NCBI GenBank assembly: GCA_045654645.1
Contig: JAZONR010000055.1
Coordinates: 1-32,008, forward strand
Direction: 5' to 3'
From: HGM04593 sp045654645
GTDB taxonomy: Bacteria > Bacteroidota > Bacteroidia > Bacteroidales > Bacteroidaceae
DNA: 32,008 nt
How positions within the stretch are numbered: position 1 is the stretch's first letter; each line of letters starts with the position of its first letter. Under the pieces are notes generated by a model. That model was not told the origin of the DNA, searched no databases, and saw only the letters and a program-made list of their open reading frames with translations. A program made the position numbers and the translations under genes. Below are positions 15,576 through 25,842 of the stretch, in pieces.

Positions 15576-18500
15576 ATGAGAAAAATAGTTTCCAACTTCG
15601 GATTTTTCTGCAAAATGCTGCTTGTCGTTGCCGCACTGTTGTGCGCGGCTTCTGTGCAGGCACAGGCGCAGGATGCGTGGAAGGAGAAACCAATAACCTT
15701 GAGAGTGAGCAATCAGCCGTTGGGCAAGGTTCTTGAGATGGTAGCCAAGGCTGCGGGAGCAAAGATAACCCTGCAGGAGGTGTCGCTGTGGAACATTGGC
15801 AAGCCCACAAGCATCGCCGTGAAGAATAAACCTCTCGACAAGGTGCTTGGTGAGCTTATCGGAAATCAGAATGTGAAGATTCGCTATGAGGGCGAGAATC
15901 AGATTATCGTTGAGCCCGATGCCAAAGATGGGGCAGGGGAGGTGGAACTCACCGTCTCCGGCCAGGTGTTCGACAAGGAGACCGGCGAGGAACTCATTGG
16001 CGCTACGGTGCTCATCACCGACGGCACCGGCAAGAGCAGTGGCGGCCGCGGCTGCATCACCGACCTCGATGGCAAGTTCAGCGTGCGCTTGAAGAGGCGC
16101 GAGTCCATAAGCGTCTCTTTTGTGGGCTACGAAACTGTTTCAAAGCAGATACTCAAGGACGAGAGGAATATGGTCATTGAGTTGAAGGCAAGCGTGGAGC
16201 TTGGCGAGGTTGTTGTAACCGGTATAAGCCGCCGCAGCAAGGACAGTTTCACAGGAAACTATGTCGAGGTGAAGGGTGCCGAGCTCTTAAAGATGAATCC
16301 TACAAATATTCTCAAGGGTTTGCAGTTCTTTGACCCCAGTTTCAAGATAATAGAGAACAACAAGAGTGGTTCCGACCCCAATGCCGAGCCCGATTTCCAG
16401 ATACGTGGCGACCAGTCATTCGGCTCAAAATCGATGAACAGTATGGATCTTATGCTCGACAATGTATCGAGCCGCCCCAATACACCGCTTTTTGTGCTCG
16501 ATGGCTTCACCGTTCCAATGAGCCGTATTCTTGACCTTGACCCCGAGCGTGTCGAGAGCATAACAATCCTCAAGGATGCAGCCGCCACATCGGTCTATGG
16601 CTCACGTGCAGCCAATGGTGTGGTGGTGGTAGAGACAAAGGTTGCCCCCGACGGTGCCCTCTCTGTCTCCTACAACGGAACAATGACGGTTCAGGTGCCC
16701 GACCTCACCGACTATAATATGATGGACGCCGCCACAAAGCTCAAAACCGAATGGCGTGCAGGGCTCTATTCTCCCACCAATGCCGGGATGATGAACCAAT
16801 ATAACAAGTACAGACGCAATGTGCTTGGCGGAGTAGATACCTATTGGCTCTCGAAGCCGCTGCGCACAGCTGTGCAGCACCGCCACTCGGCAAGTGTTGC
16901 CGGTGGTACCGATGTGTTCCGCTATAGTCTCGACCTAAATGCAGCAATGCAACCCGGTGTAATGCTGGAGAGTGAGAATCAAAATCTGGGTGTCAATTTC
17001 AATATGACATATATGAAGGAGCGCTTCACAATGCGCGCCAATGTGAGCCTCAACGAGTCCGACAGCAAAAACTCGCCATACGGCTCATTCTCTCAGTATA
17101 CAAGGCTTAATCCTTATTATATACCCGAGGACGCTGCCGGCAATGCCATCAAGGTGCTCGATGACAACTTTGTGAGCGGTGAGGGCGTGGTAATCACCAA
17201 CCCCCTCTTTGACGCCACAGTAGGCATCAAAGATATGACCAACAGCCTAAACATAACAACAAACCTCGGTCTGGAGTATATGATACTTGATAATCTGCGC
17301 GTTACCGAGCAGCTTGCCTACTCGCGCGGAATGGCCGGTACCGATAAGTTCCTGCCTGCCAACCACACCAGTTTTGAGCTGGAGGACGACCTCACCCGCA
17401 AGGGTAGCTACAGCAAGAGCAGCGGCGAGATGTCTTCGTGGTCGAGCAATTTTGGTATCAACTATAACCTTGTGCTCGACAAGCACCTCTTCAGTCTCTT
17501 TGGAAACTGGACAATAAGCGAGGACAGGAACAATTATGTAAATCTTGCAGCGACAGGTTACCCCGACCGTCATATGGATGATTTCATCTTCGGAAATAAG
17601 ATGGAGACCAATATGAGCAACATCGGAAGCGAGAACATCTCGCGCTCAATAGGTCTCATCGGTCAGTTCTCCTACAGCTATGACAACCGCTATTCAGTCG
17701 ATATGAACCTAAGCGGCGAGGCCTCTTCGCGTTATGCCAAGCACAACCTTGTCCCCTTCTGGTCGGTAGGAGGACGTTGGAATGCCCACAACGAGAAGTG
17801 GCTCAGCGGTTATCTCTCTAACCTTGTGTTGCGTGCAAGCTATGGTGTTACCGGTGAGCAGAACTTCAGCCCCTCCGATGCAATTGAGTACTACAGCTTC
17901 TCAAACACAATGCGTCCCTATAACTCTTTCCCGGTGCTTGGTGCCCTGTTGAGTGGTCTCAATAACACAGGCCTTGGTTGGGCCAAGACCCACAATACCA
18001 GTCTCTCGCTCGACTTCGGTTTCTGGAAAAATCGCGTGAATGTAACCTTTAACTACTACGACAACATAACAAAGGAACTGCTCACCAACTATGACCTTGC
18101 GCCCTCTACCGGTTATCCCACAATGGTGATGAATGCCGGTGAGTTGCAGAACAGGGGCTTCGATGCCACTCTTAATATAATTGCTATGCAGAATCTGCGC
18201 AAGCAGTTCTTCTGGACCATTAGTGCCAATGCAAACCACAACAGAAACAAGATACGCAAGCTCTCCGATTACCTGAAGAAAGTTAATGAAGAGCAGATGA
18301 AGTCGGCAGGGGCTCCATTGCCTCAGTATCGCGAGGGTGAGTCCACCACAACTCTCTATGTTGTGCGCTCACTTGGAGTGGACCCTGTTACCGGTAAAGA
18401 GGTTTATCTAAAGCGCGACGGCACAAAAACATTTATATGGAATGCCAATGACAAGGTACCTGTGGGTGATACCAATCCCAGCATAAGCGGCACCTTATCA

Positions 18501-18941
18501 ACAAGTGTCAATTGGAGAGATTTCTCTTGTTCACTGGGCTTTACCTATAAATTTGGTGGCATTCTCTACAACCAGACTCTTGTTGATAAAATAGAGAACC
18601 AGAATGTTGCCTATAACCTCGATAATCGTGCAGGTGAGGGCCGTTGGGAGAAACCGGGCGATGTTACGCCCTATGTGGGTTTCAGCCCCACAGGTGCCAA
18701 CACTCCTGCAAGCACACGCTTCATTATGAACGACAACGAGGTGCGTCTTGCAACAATCAATATGGGTTACAGGTTCAAGGGCGAGGATTTCAAGTTCCTG
18801 CGCAGTGCAGGTGTGGATGTGCTTGCGTTGAATTTCACTACCAATGACATTGCACGCATCTCATCAATAAAGATGGAGCGCGGTCTCGACTACCCGTTTG
18901 CCCGTTCTTTTACATTCTCATTATCAATAATGTTCCGTTAA
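15576..18941 (+). CDS. SusC/RagA family TonB-dependent outer-membrane transporter with STN domain
   Basis: 1121 residues. The signal peptide ends near residue 30. Then follow a secretin/TonB short N-terminal (STN) domain (about 38-112), a carboxypeptidase-regulatory-like β domain (about 125-206), the plug (about 215-355, with LFVLDGF at 305-311 and ILKDAAATSVYGSRAANGVV at 331-350) and a 22-stranded barrel ending in Phe-Arg. The protein imports a ligand captured by its SusD partner, powered by TonB. An STN domain often signals to a FecR-type anti-sigma factor, but none is encoded nearby. The absence of any glycoside hydrolase in the operon argues for a non-glycan ligand such as peptide; RagAB of Porphyromonas is a peptide-importing example. 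The substrate is unknown. Confidence 0.96.
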   Translation: MRKIVSNFGFFCKMLLVVAALLCAASVQAQAQDAWKEKPITLRVSNQPLGKVLEMVAKAAGAKITLQEVSLWNIGKPTSIAVKNKPLDKVLGELIGNQNVKIRYEGENQIIVEPDAKDGAGEVELTVSGQVFDKETGEELIGATVLITDGTGKSSGGRGCITDLDGKFSVRLKRRESISVSFVGYETVSKQILKDERNMVIELKASVELGEVVVTGISRRSKDSFTGNYVEVKGAELLKMNPTNILKGLQFFDPSFKIIENNKSGSDPNAEPDFQIRGDQSFGSKSMNSMDLMLDNVSSRPNTPLFVLDGFTVPMSRILDLDPERVESITILKDAAATSVYGSRAANGVVVVETKVAPDGALSVSYNGTMTVQVPDLTDYNMMDAATKLKTEWRAGLYSPTNAGMMNQYNKYRRNVLGGVDTYWLSKPLRTAVQHRHSASVAGGTDVFRYSLDLNAAMQPGVMLESENQNLGVNFNMTYMKERFTMRANVSLNESDSKNSPYGSFSQYTRLNPYYIPEDAAGNAIKVLDDNFVSGEGVVITNPLFDATVGIKDMTNSLNITTNLGLEYMILDNLRVTEQLAYSRGMAGTDKFLPANHTSFELEDDLTRKGSYSKSSGEMSSWSSNFGINYNLVLDKHLFSLFGNWTISEDRNNYVNLAATGYPDRHMDDFIFGNKMETNMSNIGSENISRSIGLIGQFSYSYDNRYSVDMNLSGEASSRYAKHNLVPFWSVGGRWNAHNEKWLSGYLSNLVLRASYGVTGEQNFSPSDAIEYYSFSNTMRPYNSFPVLGALLSGLNNTGLGWAKTHNTSLSLDFGFWKNRVNVTFNYYDNITKELLTNYDLAPSTGYPTMVMNAGELQNRGFDATLNIIAMQNLRKQFFWTISANANHNRNKIRKLSDYLKKVNEEQMKSAGAPLPQYREGESTTTLYVVRSLGVDPVTGKEVYLKRDGTKTFIWNANDKVPVGDTNPSISGTLSTSVNWRDFSCSLGFTYKFGGILYNQTLVDKIENQNVAYNLDNRAGEGRWEKPGDVTPYVGFSPTGANTPASTRFIMNDNEVRLATINMGYRFKGEDFKFLRSAGVDVLALNFTTNDIARISSIKMERGLDYPFARSFTFSLSIMFR

Positions 18942-18956
18942 AAGGATTACCGAAAT

Positions 18957-20390
18957 ATGAAAAAGAGTAGAAATATACTTATAGCAGCCCTCACAGGCAT
19001 TATTTTCTTCACCTCCTGCTCGGAGTGGGATTGGCTCGATGTGGCACCGAATACCGACTTGCCTGCGAATGAGCTTTTCAGCACCGAGACGGGTTTCAAC
19101 AGTGCGCTTGCCGGTCTGTATATAACAATGACCGATGAAAAGACCTATGGTAAAAACCTCAGTTTCGGCCTTGTTGAGCAACTCGCTCAAATGTATGACA
19201 AACTGCCCGAGGGTACTACCGACCGCAACAGTGTCTACATCTATGACCGGGAGACAAGCGGAGCATATAACACCAAGGGGCATCTTGCCGACATCTGGCA
19301 GGCGCAGTATCACACCATAGCCAATGCCAACAATCTGCTCAAATGGTGGGGTTTGAACGGCGAGACTGTTATTGCCGACACTCTTATGCGTCGTATGATA
19401 CGCGGTGAGGCGCTGGCCCTGCGTGCGCTGTTGCATTTTGACCTGTTGCGCGGTTGGGGGCCTGTGAACTACAGCAGCGATGCCGATGCAAGGGAGATGA
19501 AATGTATGCCCTATCGCACTGTTACATCCCACGAGAAAAAGCCCCTGCTGCCCGCAAGTGAGGTTGTGGATTACATTGTGAAGGACTTGAAAGAGGCTTC
19601 GGCTCTTCTCGACTATGAAAAGTCGCTCAACCTTAGCGACCGCTCCGGTGCGCGTCATTTTAGAATGAACTACCACGCTGTGAATGCAATGCTTGCCCGT
19701 GTTTATAGCTACGCAGGCGAGAAGGACAGTGCCGCGCACTATGCTTGCCGAGTTATAGACGAGTGTGGTCTTTTATTGCAGAATGGTAATGACAATGACC
19801 CTATACTCTCAAAGGAGGTGCTCTTTGGCTTGAATATGCACGAGCTCAAGGATAATCTCTCGCAGTATTTTGCTATTGGCGACAAGATGAACACAAAATA
19901 CTACATCAGCACATCCACTCTCAACTCAATCTTTGAGACAGTGGGTGCCGAGAGTGAGGATATGCGTGCCAAAGGCACGGCGTTTCACAGGAACAATGAG
20001 CTTCAGCAAGCAATGTCGCTGAAGTACATTGAGAACGACAACAGCATCATACCGCTCATTCGCTTGCCCGAGATGTACTTCATCGCCTGCGAGGCTGCCG
20101 AGGGCGATGCTTCGGCCTTCTATGTGAACACGGTGCGTAACAAACGTGGTATTTCCAAGGATAAAGATGTCTCTTGCGACACGCCCGAGCAGCGCATTGC
20201 CGCCCTCAACAAGGAGTATCGCAAGGAGTTCTATGCCGAGGGACAGTATTTCTGGTTCCTCAAAGCACACGGCATTGTGGGCACATTGTCCCACTGCGCC
20301 GATGTTGTGCTTGCCAAGGAGAATTTCATCTTCCCGTTGCCCGATGCCGAGGTTGAGTTCGGATGGACAGAAAAGGATGATAAAGAGTAA
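18957..20390 (+). CDS. SusD/RagB family outer-membrane lipoprotein
   Basis: 477 residues. The lipobox FFTSC places the lipidated Cys at 21. The mature start WDWLDVAPNTDLPANELFST is typical of the SusD N-terminal domain, followed by the TPR-like helical region (RGEALALRALLHFDLLRGWGP at about 145-165 is the family hallmark) and a C-terminal domain ending in FPLPDAEVEFGW. The protein forms the lid over the SusC barrel at the cell surface and binds the ligand. It starts 15 nt after susC, as is normal for the pair. At about 480 residues it is on the short side for SusD homologues, which is common among non-glycan RagB-like members. Confidence 0.95.
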   Translation: MKKSRNILIAALTGIIFFTSCSEWDWLDVAPNTDLPANELFSTETGFNSALAGLYITMTDEKTYGKNLSFGLVEQLAQMYDKLPEGTTDRNSVYIYDRETSGAYNTKGHLADIWQAQYHTIANANNLLKWWGLNGETVIADTLMRRMIRGEALALRALLHFDLLRGWGPVNYSSDADAREMKCMPYRTVTSHEKKPLLPASEVVDYIVKDLKEASALLDYEKSLNLSDRSGARHFRMNYHAVNAMLARVYSYAGEKDSAAHYACRVIDECGLLLQNGNDNDPILSKEVLFGLNMHELKDNLSQYFAIGDKMNTKYYISTSTLNSIFETVGAESEDMRAKGTAFHRNNELQQAMSLKYIENDNSIIPLIRLPEMYFIACEAAEGDASAFYVNTVRNKRGISKDKDVSCDTPEQRIAALNKEYRKEFYAEGQYFWFLKAHGIVGTLSHCADVVLAKENFIFPLPDAEVEFGWTEKDDKE

Positions 20391-20410
20391 CATTTAACAC
20401 ATCTATCTTT

Positions 20411-21763
20411 ATGAAAAAGAGACCCCATTATATCACCTGGTTGCTTTCGCTGGTTTTTGCTGTTTCGGCGTGTGGAGAGAGCGAGCCTTTCCTCTTTGAT
20501 GAGGATTACAATGGTGCATACTTCGATTATAATCTTGAAGCCGACTTTAAGCGTACGCTGAATTTCAGCGACTACATTGTGGGCAACCCCGATACTGTAA
20601 CAATTACTCTTGATGTGAAGCTGCTTGGCTATCTTCAGGAGCAGTCGCGCACGCTTGCCGTTAAAACAAAAGATATTGAGGGCTATGAACCCGCCGATGT
20701 TACAATAGAGGATGTTGTATTCTCTAACAAGGAGTATGAAAAGCAGATAGAGGTGAAGGTGAAGCGTCCGGCAGTGGAGGACATTACCTATGCGGTGTGC
20801 ATATATCTTGATGGCAGCGGCGACATTGGCGCCGGCATCGAAGGCAAGAATGAGATAAGACTCTTTGTCAAAGAGTCCTATGAAAAACCCGCTCTTTGGT
20901 ATAGCCACATTGAAACCTTCCTTGGCCGGTGGAGTAAAGAGAAGTACAAATTCCTTGCAAACCACACAGGCAACAACAATTTCATCTCTACCCTCTATGA
21001 TGAGAAAAGTGCATCGCACGATTATGATGCCGCACTTGCGCTTAATGTGAGTGCAGTGAGTGCGTTGCTTGCTCAAGAGCCGGATGAGCCCATTGTGGTT
21101 GATTTGCCCATTCTTCTGGAAAAAGACTATCCGGCATATACAGTTCCCTATTTCTGGGGGCTTTATGAGCAGCATCTGGGTGCCTTCAGGGCAAGCAAGT
21201 TCTGTCGCGTGGCAACAATGCTGGGCGGTGCAACAACAAGCAGCGTGGCTGCCCTGTTTGCCACAGAAGATGCCGGGGATAAGATGGAGGCCGAGGCAGA
21301 GAACTTCCACAAGGATGATGTGATATGGATGCTCAATGAGTACTATCGCAACGCCTTGTCGGGCACACCCATTGCCAACTATAAGGAGACTCTCTTCTGG
21401 GTTCCAATCAGAACAAACGGCAATTACACGGTGAGAATCCCATATTGGTGGGAAGACCCCGATGCTCTTGGCACACTGAAAATTGTTGAGCGCTATTTTG
21501 GCAAGTATAGTGCCGAGAAGTATCAGTATATGCTAAAGACAATGATAAAGGTCGAAGGTTCCGACACCTTCATTGCTGCCTCTTTGTTCCCCTTTGTCTA
21601 TGATGCTGCCGGCGGCACCTGGTGCTGGGATAGCTCGCCGCTTGGCAAGAATGGTCTGTCGGGCGAGGAGCGTCTGAAGGAGTGCTACAGAATCATAAAG
21701 GCCGATAACGACGGCCGCCCCGAGAATCGTCGTTATGATATTCCCGATGTTACCATTGAGTGA
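20411..21763 (+). CDS. DUF4843 domain lipoprotein
   Basis: 450 residues. The lipobox AVSAC gives a lipidated Cys at 21, followed by GESEPFLFDED and an immunoglobulin-like first domain (about 30-155; YFDY...DTVTITLDVKLLG), which fits DUF4843. The remainder (about 160-450) carries aromatic-rich segments (WYSHIETFLGRWSKEKYKFL) typical of the family. These lipoproteins accompany certain SusC/SusD pairs together with PKD-like proteins and are thought to be accessory surface ligand-binding subunits; no biochemical role is established that I know of. It starts 20 nt after the susD stop. Confidence 0.85.
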   Translation: MKKRPHYITWLLSLVFAVSACGESEPFLFDEDYNGAYFDYNLEADFKRTLNFSDYIVGNPDTVTITLDVKLLGYLQEQSRTLAVKTKDIEGYEPADVTIEDVVFSNKEYEKQIEVKVKRPAVEDITYAVCIYLDGSGDIGAGIEGKNEIRLFVKESYEKPALWYSHIETFLGRWSKEKYKFLANHTGNNNFISTLYDEKSASHDYDAALALNVSAVSALLAQEPDEPIVVDLPILLEKDYPAYTVPYFWGLYEQHLGAFRASKFCRVATMLGGATTSSVAALFATEDAGDKMEAEAENFHKDDVIWMLNEYYRNALSGTPIANYKETLFWVPIRTNGNYTVRIPYWWEDPDALGTLKIVERYFGKYSAEKYQYMLKTMIKVEGSDTFIAASLFPFVYDAAGGTWCWDSSPLGKNGLSGEERLKECYRIIKADNDGRPENRRYDIPDVTIE

Positions 21764-21790
21764 TGAACATCGCATTGAAACAACCATTTA

Positions 21791-21795
21791 AGGAG
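21791..21795 (+). promoter_or_regulatory. AGGAG ribosome binding site that fixes the start of the PKD-like gene
   Basis: AGGAG lies 8 nt before the ATG at 21804. The in-frame GTG at 21795 overlaps this sequence and cannot be the start. Shine-Dalgarno sequences are rare in this organism's neighbourhood, so the match is informative. Confidence 0.65.
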
Positions 21796-21803
21796 TGTTA
21801 TTT

Positions 21804-23546
21804 ATGAAAAGATTGATTTATAGAGTATTGGGTGGAGTGTTGTTGCCTGTTACGATGTTGCTGCTTGCCGGCTGCTACCGCGACCTTGGTAACTATGACT
21901 ATACACTGGGTACAATGAACGAGATAAAATCCGTAACCTTCTCGCCCTCTGCTGTTGTTGCAGCCGACGGCAATATGATTGAGGTGCAGCAGGCTATGAA
22001 CGAAGATGACAAGACACGACGCATTGAGGCTTTTGTGGAGCAGTCATTGGCCAAGGATATCGACAAGCTTGACTTCCGTTGGCGCAGGTCGTTTGTCGAT
22101 GAGAATGGTAAATGGGTAAACGATACTATCTACACCAAGGGATACCTGGAGTTCGACCTTCCTGTGGGCGTTCAGATGACCTACGATGTTTTCCTGCAGA
22201 TTTATGACACCACAACCGACCTCTCGCACTACTCATCTTTCAAGATAAAGACACGTCCTTTGTTCAAGAACAGCCTTTTTGTTCTTCACGGCAACGAGGG
22301 TGCGCGTCGTGTGGGCAACATTGAGGTCATTGGTGAAGATACAAAAATCTACACCGATGTGAAGAGTGTAACCAATGACAACAATCACTATGAAAACGTA
22401 ACAGGCTTTGGCTACACTACATACCTCAACATTCCCGAGACTCTCACCAATATTGGCGAGACAAATGCTCTGACCCTCTACAGCAACGATGGCCAGACAA
22501 TGACTTATGACTGCCACGGAATGAAGGAGAAGTATACGGCAGAACAGATGTTCAAGCCCCTTGCCGATAATTTTGCCTATCGCAGGACTGTGCAGACCGG
22601 CGACCCCACTAACTTTACAATGTACAAGGTTGTGCTCACCGACAGCGGAGATGTATATGTGGGCAACCACGTGCACGCTCTCTACAAGCCCGGCTATGGC
22701 TGCGAAAATAATCCCGATATTCCTCATCAGTCCGATTATAAGATTACTGCTGCAACAATCACCTACAACCGTTTCCTCTTTTGGGATGCGAAGCATAACC
22801 GTTTCCTCTATTCTGCCAAAGAGGGTGCGGGTTATGCACTTGATGAGGCTTCATCTATAAAAAAAGACCTTGTATTAAAGAACCCACTGCTCGATGCCGG
22901 TGTAAAGTTCGAAACCCTGCAGAAATCTCCCGTTGGAATGACGGCTGTGATGGGCTACATAAACTATCGCGACAACTACTCTCAGCAGAATGCCTATTTC
23001 ATCTTCAAGGATGAGGCCACAGGCGACTTCTATCGCTATGAACTTCTGAAGATGGAGATAAACGACGGCAGCAAGGCGCGGAAACAGCGTGCCGATGGTG
23101 TTGAGGAGGAGATTCAGTCGGCCTACAATATTGTTGGCGAGAAAAAACTCACCGGTCTCACACCCACAGATGCATCAACGATAACCTATAATTCGTGGTT
23201 CACAACAACAAACCTCTTCTTTGCTCAAGACGGCATTGTCTATCGTTACAATGTCTCAAACGGCAACAAAACGATTGTTTATGAGGCACCACAGGGCTAT
23301 GATGTAACAATGATAAAGTTCCGCACAGAGGATAGCTCATCTTTCAGCGATGACCTGGGCCTCTACCTCAACATTGTGATGTTCAACGGCACCAACGGTG
23401 CAATAGGTGAGATAAAATTCACCAACTCCGCCGATATTGATGCTTCCTATCCGGCTCTCTTCTATGACAAGGATAATAACGGAAACGCTTGGGGCAAGAT
23501 AAAGGACATACAGTTTGTGAACGATTATATCTATAAAATGAAATGA
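21804..23546 (+). CDS. PKD-like family lipoprotein
   Basis: 580 residues from the ATG at 21804. The lipobox LLAGC puts the lipidated Cys at 24, followed by YRDLGNYDY, the characteristic start of the PKD-like family found next to SusC/SusD and DUF4843 genes. A β-sandwich with PKD-like features spans about 30-160 (LDFRWRRSFVDENGKWV...LPVGVQMTYDVFLQIYD). The long remainder, with repeated F/Y-L and DG turns (NSLFVLHGN, GDVYVGNHVHALY, TYNRFLFWDAKHNRFLY), suggests a β-propeller-like fold; that is inference. Probably a surface or outer-membrane lipoprotein assisting ligand capture. Its stop codon overlaps a possible start of the next gene by ATGA. Confidence 0.82.
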   Translation: MKRLIYRVLGGVLLPVTMLLLAGCYRDLGNYDYTLGTMNEIKSVTFSPSAVVAADGNMIEVQQAMNEDDKTRRIEAFVEQSLAKDIDKLDFRWRRSFVDENGKWVNDTIYTKGYLEFDLPVGVQMTYDVFLQIYDTTTDLSHYSSFKIKTRPLFKNSLFVLHGNEGARRVGNIEVIGEDTKIYTDVKSVTNDNNHYENVTGFGYTTYLNIPETLTNIGETNALTLYSNDGQTMTYDCHGMKEKYTAEQMFKPLADNFAYRRTVQTGDPTNFTMYKVVLTDSGDVYVGNHVHALYKPGYGCENNPDIPHQSDYKITAATITYNRFLFWDAKHNRFLYSAKEGAGYALDEASSIKKDLVLKNPLLDAGVKFETLQKSPVGMTAVMGYINYRDNYSQQNAYFIFKDEATGDFYRYELLKMEINDGSKARKQRADGVEEEIQSAYNIVGEKKLTGLTPTDASTITYNSWFTTTNLFFAQDGIVYRYNVSNGNKTIVYEAPQGYDVTMIKFRTEDSSSFSDDLGLYLNIVMFNGTNGAIGEIKFTNSADIDASYPALFYDKDNNGNAWGKIKDIQFVNDYIYKMK

Positions 23547-23560
23547 AAATGACACAGAAT

Positions 23561-24661
23561 ATGAAAAAAAGTGCAATTCTTGCGTTGCTTATAGTGTGCA
23601 GCGCTATGGCTTCTGTTGCACAGACAGGAGGCGTAACGATAAAAGGTACCGTCGATGGCATAAAGAAAGGCCGTCTCTATCTGCTTACGCGTTTGTCCGA
23701 GGAGACGGTTGATACACTTGGTTTCTGCGACTTCAAGAACAGCCGCTTTGAGTTAAAGGCTAAGGTTGATGAGCCGTTGGTAACACAGCTTGTGGTGGGT
23801 GGCTTTTCGGGTGGCTTTACCCTTTTTGTTGAGCCGGGTGTTACCTATAAAGCCTGTTTGAGCCAAGGGGATAACTTCTACATCAAGGGTGGAAAGCTCA
23901 ACGAGGAGTACACCTCGCATATTAAGGTTATCGACTCGCTGCGCACCGGGGTTGCCGCACTGCAGCAGCGCTATGATGAGCTGCGTGCCGCGCGCAAGTT
24001 CCGCAGCGCAAGCCTTGTCAATGACACCTTGCAACGCGAAAGGGAAAGCCTTGCACTCACCACGCAGAGCTTCCTGAAAGCCAATGACAACATTATTATG
24101 TCCTACACCATCTACTCAAACATTATGATGCGTGAGATGTCATTGAGGGAGACGCAGGCTATGTATGACTCAATGGGTGAAGGTGCCAAAGCTACACAAT
24201 ATGGACGTTTCATTGAGGAGCGCATCAAGCGTCTTTCCAAGACTGAAGGCGGTGCCAAGGCTCCCGATTTTACATTGCCCGATATCAATGGTGTGCCCGT
24301 TACTATGAGCAGTGTTAAGGGAAAAATAAAAATCATCGATTTCTGGGCAAGTTGGTGCGGCCCTTGCCGTTTGAACAATCCCGAACTGAAAAAGATTTAT
24401 GAAGAGTATCACAGCAAAGGGCTCGAGATTATTGGCGTTTCGCTCGATGAGGAGCAGGAAGATTGGGCTTTGGCTGTGGAGAAGGATGGCCTTGGATGGG
24501 TTAATGTTTCGTCGCTCAAAGGCTGGGACTGCGAGGTTGCACGTCTCTATAATGTAAAGGGTGTTCCGGCTCTCTTTCTGCTCGATGAGAATAACTGCAT
24601 TATAGCAACAGGTCTGCGCGATGAGAAACTAAGGGCTTTTCTGCAAGATAAATTAAAGTAA
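23561..24661 (+). CDS. TlpA-like thiol-disulfide oxidoreductase with DUF4369 domain (CGPC)
   Basis: 366 residues from the Met at 23561, chosen because it opens a normal signal peptide (MKKSAILALLIVCSAMASVAQ). Starts at 23543 and 23549 are also in frame; 23543 overlaps the previous stop as ATGA, so coupling from there is possible. The DUF4369 β domain (about 22-130) is followed by a helical linker and a TlpA/ResA-type thioredoxin domain (about 230-366) with WASWCGPC; the active-site cysteines are 266 and 269, and the cis-Pro is in GVPALF. Expected periplasmic. Such proteins reduce or exchange disulfides; its partner here is unknown. It is the first of three tandem paralogues. Confidence 0.93.
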   Translation: MKKSAILALLIVCSAMASVAQTGGVTIKGTVDGIKKGRLYLLTRLSEETVDTLGFCDFKNSRFELKAKVDEPLVTQLVVGGFSGGFTLFVEPGVTYKACLSQGDNFYIKGGKLNEEYTSHIKVIDSLRTGVAALQQRYDELRAARKFRSASLVNDTLQRERESLALTTQSFLKANDNIIMSYTIYSNIMMREMSLRETQAMYDSMGEGAKATQYGRFIEERIKRLSKTEGGAKAPDFTLPDINGVPVTMSSVKGKIKIIDFWASWCGPCRLNNPELKKIYEEYHSKGLEIIGVSLDEEQEDWALAVEKDGLGWVNVSSLKGWDCEVARLYNVKGVPALFLLDENNCIIATGLRDEKLRAFLQDKLK

Positions 24662-24677
24662 AAAGGAGATATTTACT

Positions 24678-25826
24678 ATGAGAAAACTGTTTCTGATAGC
24701 ACTGCTGGCCGTGGCGGCTGTTGCCGGTGCACAAGAGAAGAAATTTATTATTAAGGGTGAAATGAGCAGCACCGCTCTCTGCTACAGCGAAGGCTTTGTT
24801 GAGGAGGTAAGGCTCGAACAGAATGTAAATGGCGAGAAAAAGGTTCTTGCCAAGGCTTTGGTGCAGGATAACCGTTTTACCTTTGAGGGAACAGTGCCCG
24901 AAACTTTTGGCCTCTATGAGATAGTAGGCTTTGACAATGGAACCATTCAGCTCTTCCTTGAGGAGGGTGTGATAAATGTGGGCCCGTTCGATGCTGCATA
25001 TCCTGTTGGTGCCACCATTGGCGGCACGCCCTGCAACGATGTCTATCAGGCCTACCACAATCTCAACAAGCAGTGCATCCAGGAGAGCAAAGAGCGTATG
25101 AAGGCAACGCAGGATGCTATTCCGGAAGCTGCGAAGGGCGACCCGGCTGCAGAGATGCAGTATACCTCACCCACCTTCTATGCCAACAATCTGCATTTCA
25201 AGGCGGCTTTTGTGGAATTTCTATACCGCAACATAGAGTCGCCTGTGGCTCTCTACATCATAAAGTATGCAATGGTGCCAACATTCACCACCGATGTTAT
25301 TCAGCAGTTTGTGGATGCTGTGCCGCAGGAGTTGCACGAAATGGCAATGTACAAGGAACTTGTTAATGAGATACGCTCGGCCAACCTGAAGGTGGGTGCT
25401 CAGGCCCCCGATATAAGCGGCCTCACACCCGAGGGCAAGAGTGTTTCCCTATCCGACTTTAAAGGCAAATATGTGTTCATTGACATCTGGGCAAGTTGGT
25501 GTGCTCCCTGCCGCCGCGAGATTCCGCACCTAAAGGAGGCGCTTGCCTATTCAAACAATAGCGACAGGCTGGTGGTGCTAAGCTATTCGGCCGATGATGA
25601 CTATGACGATTGGGTAGATTGCATAGCCGAAAATCAGCTCACACACAAGAATTGGGTGCACATCTCAACCCTCAAAGGGTGGAACAGCGAGGTTGTGAAG
25701 CTCTTCAATGTGAAGGGAATTCCCTTTACTGTGCTCATTGACCCCGATGGCAATGTGGTGCAGTTTGAGTTGCGTGGCGAGGAGATGGTAAAGAAACTCA
25801 AGGGTGTTGTTGATGGTTTAAACTGA
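24678..25826 (+). CDS. TlpA-like thiol-disulfide oxidoreductase with DUF4369 domain (CAPC)
   Basis: 382 residues with a signal peptide (MRKLFLIALLAVAAVAGAQ). AGGAG at 24664-24668 sits 9 nt before the start and supports it. The N-terminal DUF4369-like domain (about 20-125) contains FLEEGVINVGP, matching FVEPGV in the neighbours. A helical middle is followed by the thioredoxin domain (about 245-382) with WASWCAPC; cysteines 275 and 278 are the redox pair and the cis-Pro is in GIPFTV. CAPC differs from CGPC in the preceding paralogue and may shift redox potential (inference). Periplasmic. It lies 16 nt after the preceding gene. Confidence 0.93.
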   Translation: MRKLFLIALLAVAAVAGAQEKKFIIKGEMSSTALCYSEGFVEEVRLEQNVNGEKKVLAKALVQDNRFTFEGTVPETFGLYEIVGFDNGTIQLFLEEGVINVGPFDAAYPVGATIGGTPCNDVYQAYHNLNKQCIQESKERMKATQDAIPEAAKGDPAAEMQYTSPTFYANNLHFKAAFVEFLYRNIESPVALYIIKYAMVPTFTTDVIQQFVDAVPQELHEMAMYKELVNEIRSANLKVGAQAPDISGLTPEGKSVSLSDFKGKYVFIDIWASWCAPCRREIPHLKEALAYSNNSDRLVVLSYSADDDYDDWVDCIAENQLTHKNWVHISTLKGWNSEVVKLFNVKGIPFTVLIDPDGNVVQFELRGEEMVKKLKGVVDGLN

Positions 25827-25842
25827 TAAAAGATATATAACT

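Noticed and set aside
20231..21310. Minus-strand open frame of 359 codons
   Set aside because: Antisense to susD and the DUF4843 gene; no signal peptide or domain pattern.
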